A stretch of 64,000 nucleotides of DNA from positions 278,226-342,225 of the forward strand of contig NZ_JAHBGD010000012.1 in the NCBI RefSeq assembly GCF_018390605.1, written 5' to 3'. The notes beneath the pieces were generated by a model that saw only the letters and a program-made list of their open reading frames with translations, did no database searches and was not told the origin of the DNA. Both the position numbers and the translations under genes were made by a program. This DNA comes from Ancylobacter defluvii. GTDB lineage: Bacteria; Pseudomonadota; Alphaproteobacteria; Rhizobiales; Xanthobacteraceae. This document shows positions 60,591 through 64,000 of the stretch, in pieces; positions within the stretch are counted from its first letter, which is position 1, and every line of letters begins with the position of its first letter.

Positions 60591-63500
60591 CTAGGGCGCC
60601 AGCGGCGGCTGCATGATCGGGTTGAGCAGCGCATCCGGCGGAATGTCGATCGGCGCCGAGAGCGGCGGCGCCGGGGAGCCGGGCTCCATCTGGAAGGGCG
60701 GCGGCGACGCCGGTGCGGCAGGCGCCTCGCGCCGCGGCACGTCGCGCTGGGGTACTTCGCGCTGCGGGACTTCGCGCTGCGGGACTTCGCGTTGAACCTG
60801 CCGCAGCGGCGGCGCCTGCGGCACCAGCCGGGGCGCCGGCACCGGGCTGGATTGCGGCACCAGTGTCGGGGGAAGCACGATCGGCGGCGGCAGCGGCGGG
60901 GCCGGCTGCAGCGGCGTGTCGGTGGCATGCCCCGCATTGGTCAGCGGCGTGCGGCCATATTCCGCCTCCAGCCGCTTGGTCTCGCGCTCCAGCGCCCGCA
61001 TATTGATGGCGGCGACCAGGGCGGTGACGTCGGTGCGCCGTACCGGCGCCGCCAGCGGCCCGCTCCAGCGTATCGCGGCGGCCGGCATCGCCGCCGTACC
61101 CGCAGCACCGCCGGTCTTGCCGACATCCTCGATCTCGACGAGCGCCTCGATGCCGAGGCTGGCAAGGTCGAGGCCGCCGGACAGCGCGAAGCGCTGGTCG
61201 CCGATGGCAAGCCGCGCCACCCCGCTGCGCGCCACCCCGCCGACCAGGCTGAGCGTCGTCTCGGCACGGGGCAGCTTCAGCGGCCCGCGCGCCAGCCCTT
61301 CCTCGAACAGTTCGGAAACCCGGCGCGGCTCCGGCGGCAGCCCGCGCTCGGTGGCCAGCATCACATATTGCAGCGCCGCCGGCGAGGTTCCGGCGATCTC
61401 GACGCCATCCAGCGCCAGGCTGCCCTGCCCGGCCAGGCTGGCGGCGAGCGCCCGTGGCGAATTGCCCGCCCCGGTGAAGTCGAGCGAGAGGTCGGCGACG
61501 CCCCGCGCCATCGGCCGCGCCACGCCGCCGGCGGCAAGCAGCGGCGCCGACGGCATCCCCTTGAGCGTCAGGCTGCCATCCGCCCGCACCGTGGCGCCGT
61601 TGCGCGAGAGGTCGAGCCGGCCGGCAAGCGCACCGCCGGCGAGCCCGCCGGCGAATTCCTCCACGATCACCCGGCCGCCGCCCAGTCGGGCGCGCAGCTT
61701 CGCGCGGTCGAGCGCCAGCCCGCCCGGCAGTTCCAGCCGGCCGATGTCGAGCCGCACCCGCCCCGCCGCCTTGGCCAGCGGCGCCGGCGCGAAGCCGGTG
61801 GCGGGCCAGCGCCCCTCGCCGCTGCTCCGGCCGGCAACCAGCGCCAGCGCGGTGGTCAGCCGCCACTCCGGCAGCGAAAGATCGGCCTCCACCGGCTCCG
61901 GCGTGCCCGGACGGTAAACCAGGCTCCCCGCCAGCGGCGTGCCGGACAGGCTGCCGGTCAGTCCGGCGAGGCGATAGCCGTCGCCCTCGCGGGTCAGTCG
62001 CGCGGCGAGCCGGGCCGGCAGCGTCTGCACGCCCCCCACGGCGAGGTCCGGCAGCAGCCGCGCGAGGTCGGCATCATCGAGCGTCACCGCCAGATCCGGC
62101 GTCAGAGCTCCATCCTCCGCCTGCGCCACCGTGCCCTCGGCGGCGAGCCGGGCGCCGGCAAGTGCAAAGGTGGCGGCGATGCCGGGCTCGGCCGTCAGGT
62201 CCAGCCGCGCCGGCCCGAGCTTCGGCCGCAGCCCCGGCACCCCGAGCCGGGCCAGGAAGGCGCTGCCATCGGCGATGTCGAGGGCGAGCGAGCCGGTCGC
62301 CGCCCGCGCGCCGCCAATGCCGAGCGCGCCCTTGCCGGAATAGGCGCCGAGCCGCCCGGTGACGGTGAGGTCCATGCGCCCGCCGGCCGAGGCGAGCGTG
62401 ACCTCGGCATTCACCGGCGCCAGATCAGAACCGAGCTTCGCCAGCACGTCGCGCGCCGGCTCGAAGCCGGCAAGCCGCGCCAGCGCCATCAGCCCGTCCG
62501 CCCGCGCCCCGCTCACCGTGGCGCGCAGCCCGCCATCCGGGTCGCCGGCCGCCGCCACCCGTCCGGCGCCTCTCAGGTCGATGCCGCCGAAATTGCCGAG
62601 CGCCAGCCGCTCGACGTCGATGCCCTGCGTCCCGGCGGTGAGCGCGAGGTCGATGCCGGCGGCATCCACCCCGGCGAGCCGCACCGCCCGGCCGGAGAAG
62701 GTGAGGCCGATATCGAGCGCCTCGCCGCCCGCCGCCATCAGCCGCCGCGCCGGCCCGATCAGCGGGTCGAGATCGACGCCGCGCCCGGCGAGCGCCGCAT
62801 CGATCCGGCCGCGCCGGTCGCCATCGGCGAAGGCATAGGAACCCGAGCCGGTGAGCGCCAGCCCGCCGGCGGCCAGCGTCATCGCCGAAAGCTCGACCTT
62901 GTCGGCGCCGAGCGCGATGCCGGCGTCGAGCCTGGCGGCGCCGGCGGGAAGCCCGGCGGCAAAGCCGCCCGCCTGCGGCATTGCCCAGGCGAGGAAGGCC
63001 GGCAGGTCCTCGGCGCTCGCCGCCACCGTGCCGGCGAACAGCGCCGCATCGCCCAACGCATTCGCCACCGGCGCGGCGCCGGCCGCGGGATTTGCCACCT
63101 TGCCGGCCAGTTGTGCCCGCGCGCCGCCGGGCAGCCGCGCCTCCAGCGTGCGCACCGCCCAGCTGCCGCCCGACCAGTCGAGCCCGGCCTTGACCTCGCG
63201 CATCGCCGCCCCGGCGATCAGCACCGTGTCGGCGGCAAGGTCCAGCGTGCCGGCGCCGGTCACTCCGGCGAGCGGGGCGACCGCGCGAGCCACTTCGTTC
63301 AGCGCCGCCAGCGGCGGCGCCCCGCCGGTGGCGGCGTTGAGGTCGATCTGCCGCGCCGCGAGGTTCAGTTCCAGCCGCGAGGTGCCGGGGCTGCCCTGGC
63401 TGGCCGGGGTGGTCGACAACCGGCCGCTGCCGGCGAGTTCCACCGGCCGTTCGGCCGAGCCGAGCGCCAGCGTCAGATCCTTCGCCTCCAGCGTCGCCGG

Positions 63501-64000
63501 CGTGGCGTTCACCGTGCCGCTGAGGCTCCAGCCGGCCGGCGCCGCAGTGCCGTTCGGGGTCGCGGAACCATTAGCCCCCGCACTCCCCGGGCGCGCCGCC
63601 GGCGCGGTGGAGAGGCTGGCCTTGCCGGCGAAGACCGGCCGGCCACCGGCGAGGCTGAGGGTGCCGTCGGCATCGATGAGAAACGGCGAATCGATCTGCT
63701 GCAATGACAGCCGCAGCCGGGAGGTGCCGTCCGGCGCGACGCCGGCGAGCCCGAGCTTCAGCTTCCGCCGCGCGCCGGCCGCCGTCACCTCGCCGTCGAG
63801 CCGCAGCGGCCCGGCCAGGCTGGTGAGCGCTCCGGTGGCGGCGATGTCGTCGAGGCGCAGCATGCGCCCGCTGGCGCGGTCGATCAGTTCCAGCCGGCCC
63901 TGGCGGATGGTGAAGGCGGCGATGCCGAGATCGGCCGGGGTCCCGGCGCCGGTCGGCTTCGCCACCCGGCCGGTGGCGTCCAGCACCAGCCGCCCGCTCG
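60591..64000 (-). CDS. AsmA family protein, 5' end cut by the window edge
   Basis: At least 1136 residues are visible and the frame runs on past position 64000 (reading SGRLVLDATGRVAKP), so the start lies outside. The sequence is a long series of beta-rich AsmA-like repeats (for example GRLELIDRASGRMLRLDDIAATGALTS and LRLDIGRLELPGGLALDRAKLRA), then a Pro-rich tail with REVPQ pentads. AsmA-like proteins form hydrophobic grooves that move phospholipids to the outer membrane. It converges with serB 25 nt away. Confidence 0.85.
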   Translation of the reverse strand, partial: SGRLVLDATGRVAKPTGAGTPADLGIAAFTIRQGRLELIDRASGRMLRLDDIAATGALTSLAGPLRLDGEVTAAGARRKLKLGLAGVAPDGTSRLRLSLQQIDSPFLIDADGTLSLAGGRPVFAGKASLSTAPAARPGSAGANGSATPNGTAAPAGWSLSGTVNATPATLEAKDLTLALGSAERPVELAGSGRLSTTPASQGSPGTSRLELNLAARQIDLNAATGGAPPLAALNEVARAVAPLAGVTGAGTLDLAADTVLIAGAAMREVKAGLDWSGGSWAVRTLEARLPGGARAQLAGKVANPAAGAAPVANALGDAALFAGTVAASAEDLPAFLAWAMPQAGGFAAGLPAGAARLDAGIALGADKVELSAMTLAAGGLALTGSGSYAFADGDRRGRIDAALAGRGVDLDPLIGPARRLMAAGGEALDIGLTFSGRAVRLAGVDAAGIDLALTAGTQGIDVERLALGNFGGIDLRGAGRVAAAGDPDGGLRATVSGARADGLMALARLAGFEPARDVLAKLGSDLAPVNAEVTLASAGGRMDLTVTGRLGAYSGKGALGIGGARAATGSLALDIADGSAFLARLGVPGLRPKLGPARLDLTAEPGIAATFALAGARLAAEGTVAQAEDGALTPDLAVTLDDADLARLLPDLAVGGVQTLPARLAARLTREGDGYRLAGLTGSLSGTPLAGSLVYRPGTPEPVEADLSLPEWRLTTALALVAGRSSGEGRWPATGFAPAPLAKAAGRVRLDIGRLELPGGLALDRAKLRARLGGGRVIVEEFAGGLAGGALAGRLDLSRNGATVRADGSLTLKGMPSAPLLAAGGVARPMARGVADLSLDFTGAGNSPRALAASLAGQGSLALDGVEIAGTSPAALQYVMLATERGLPPEPRRVSELFEEGLARGPLKLPRAETTLSLVGGVARSGVARLAIGDQRFALSGGLDLASLGIEALVEIEDVGKTGGAAGTAAMPAAAIRWSGPLAAPVRRTDVTALVAAINMRALERETKRLEAEYGRTPLTNAGHATDTPLQPAPPLPPPIVLPPTLVPQSSPVPAPRLVPQAPPLRQVQREVPQREVPQREVPQRDVPRREAPAAPASPPPFQMEPGSPAPPLSAPIDIPPDALLNPIMQPPLAP
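60742..60795. repeat. 15-bp tandem repeat in the AsmA-like gene
   Basis: Near-identical 15-bp units (CGCGCTGCGGGACTT type) repeat in the coding strand's complement and encode successive REVPQ pentapeptides in the Pro-rich C-terminal tail. The copies drift at both ends. Confidence 0.7.

Overview
The window is 64 kb of high-GC chromosomal DNA from an alphaproteobacterium. The best fit is Hyphomicrobiales, near Xanthobacteraceae or Bradyrhizobiaceae. This rests on alphaproteobacterial marker families (TrcR/DUF1013, GapR/DUF2312, an SspB with a C-terminal LDAFRKK motif, DUF1244, DUF4164, DUF1036, DUF4169), on zinc-free L31 and L36, and on a circularly permuted two-piece tmRNA whose tag reads ANDNYAPVAQAA. 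It looks like core chromosome: no insertion sequence, prophage, CRISPR array, plasmid gene or tRNA was seen. The right edge cuts an AsmA-type gene.

Layout. 0-7.7 kb: rpmE, an MsbA-like ABC exporter, a CDF cation transporter, a GNAT enzyme, a non-flagellar MotA/ExbB-like plus MotB/OmpA-like pair, suhB, zapA and a DUF4164 gene. 7.9-14 kb: a central carbon block tkt, gap, pgk and a class I fba, serving the Calvin, pentose-phosphate and glycolytic/gluconeogenic routes. A 14-bp perfect palindrome lies between tkt and gap. 14-23 kb: a large secreted repeat protein, a degenerate ThiE-like protein coupled to a Sel1 protein, and a membrane GGDEF/EAL protein with altered signatures in both domains. 22.7-29.3 kb: YqgE, a stand-alone DsbD-N-like protein, a peroxiredoxin, two divergent YdcH-type genes, PrpE, a methyltransferase and trcR. 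29.7-33.7 kb: ispH, thrB, rnhA, a DUF4260 gene, rpmJ and a TPR protein. 33.8-37.2 kb, minus strand: folA with an amine oxidase, sspB, and the tmRNA gene ssrA. 37.5-42 kb: a small secreted protein, thyA, an SSAT-like GNAT, a Spy/LTXXQ-like periplasmic protein and fumC. 42-50.8 kb: a DUF4169/ribbon-helix-helix pair, hflK-hflC-DUF2065-degP, a DUF1036 protein, a glycerate kinase, an N-formylglutamate amidohydrolase-like gene, a DUF1244 gene and gapR. 50.9-64 kb: a peptidase-M15-like DUF882 protein and an L,D-transpeptidase (wall remodelling), purE-purK, msrQ, a DUF1348 gene, miaA, serB and the AsmA-like gene.

Functional links. ssrA tags stalled nascent chains and SspB is the family adaptor that hands such substrates to ClpXP; the two genes are neighbours. 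HflKC and DegP form an envelope quality-control operon. The DUF882 protein and the L,D-transpeptidase are paired for peptidoglycan. GapR, TrcR and ZapA are cell-cycle proteins spread over the window. The least explained items are the MotA/MotB-like pair, the three-module secreted protein, the degenerate ThiE-like and GGDEF/EAL proteins, and several precise palindromes or tandem repeats in promoter regions.
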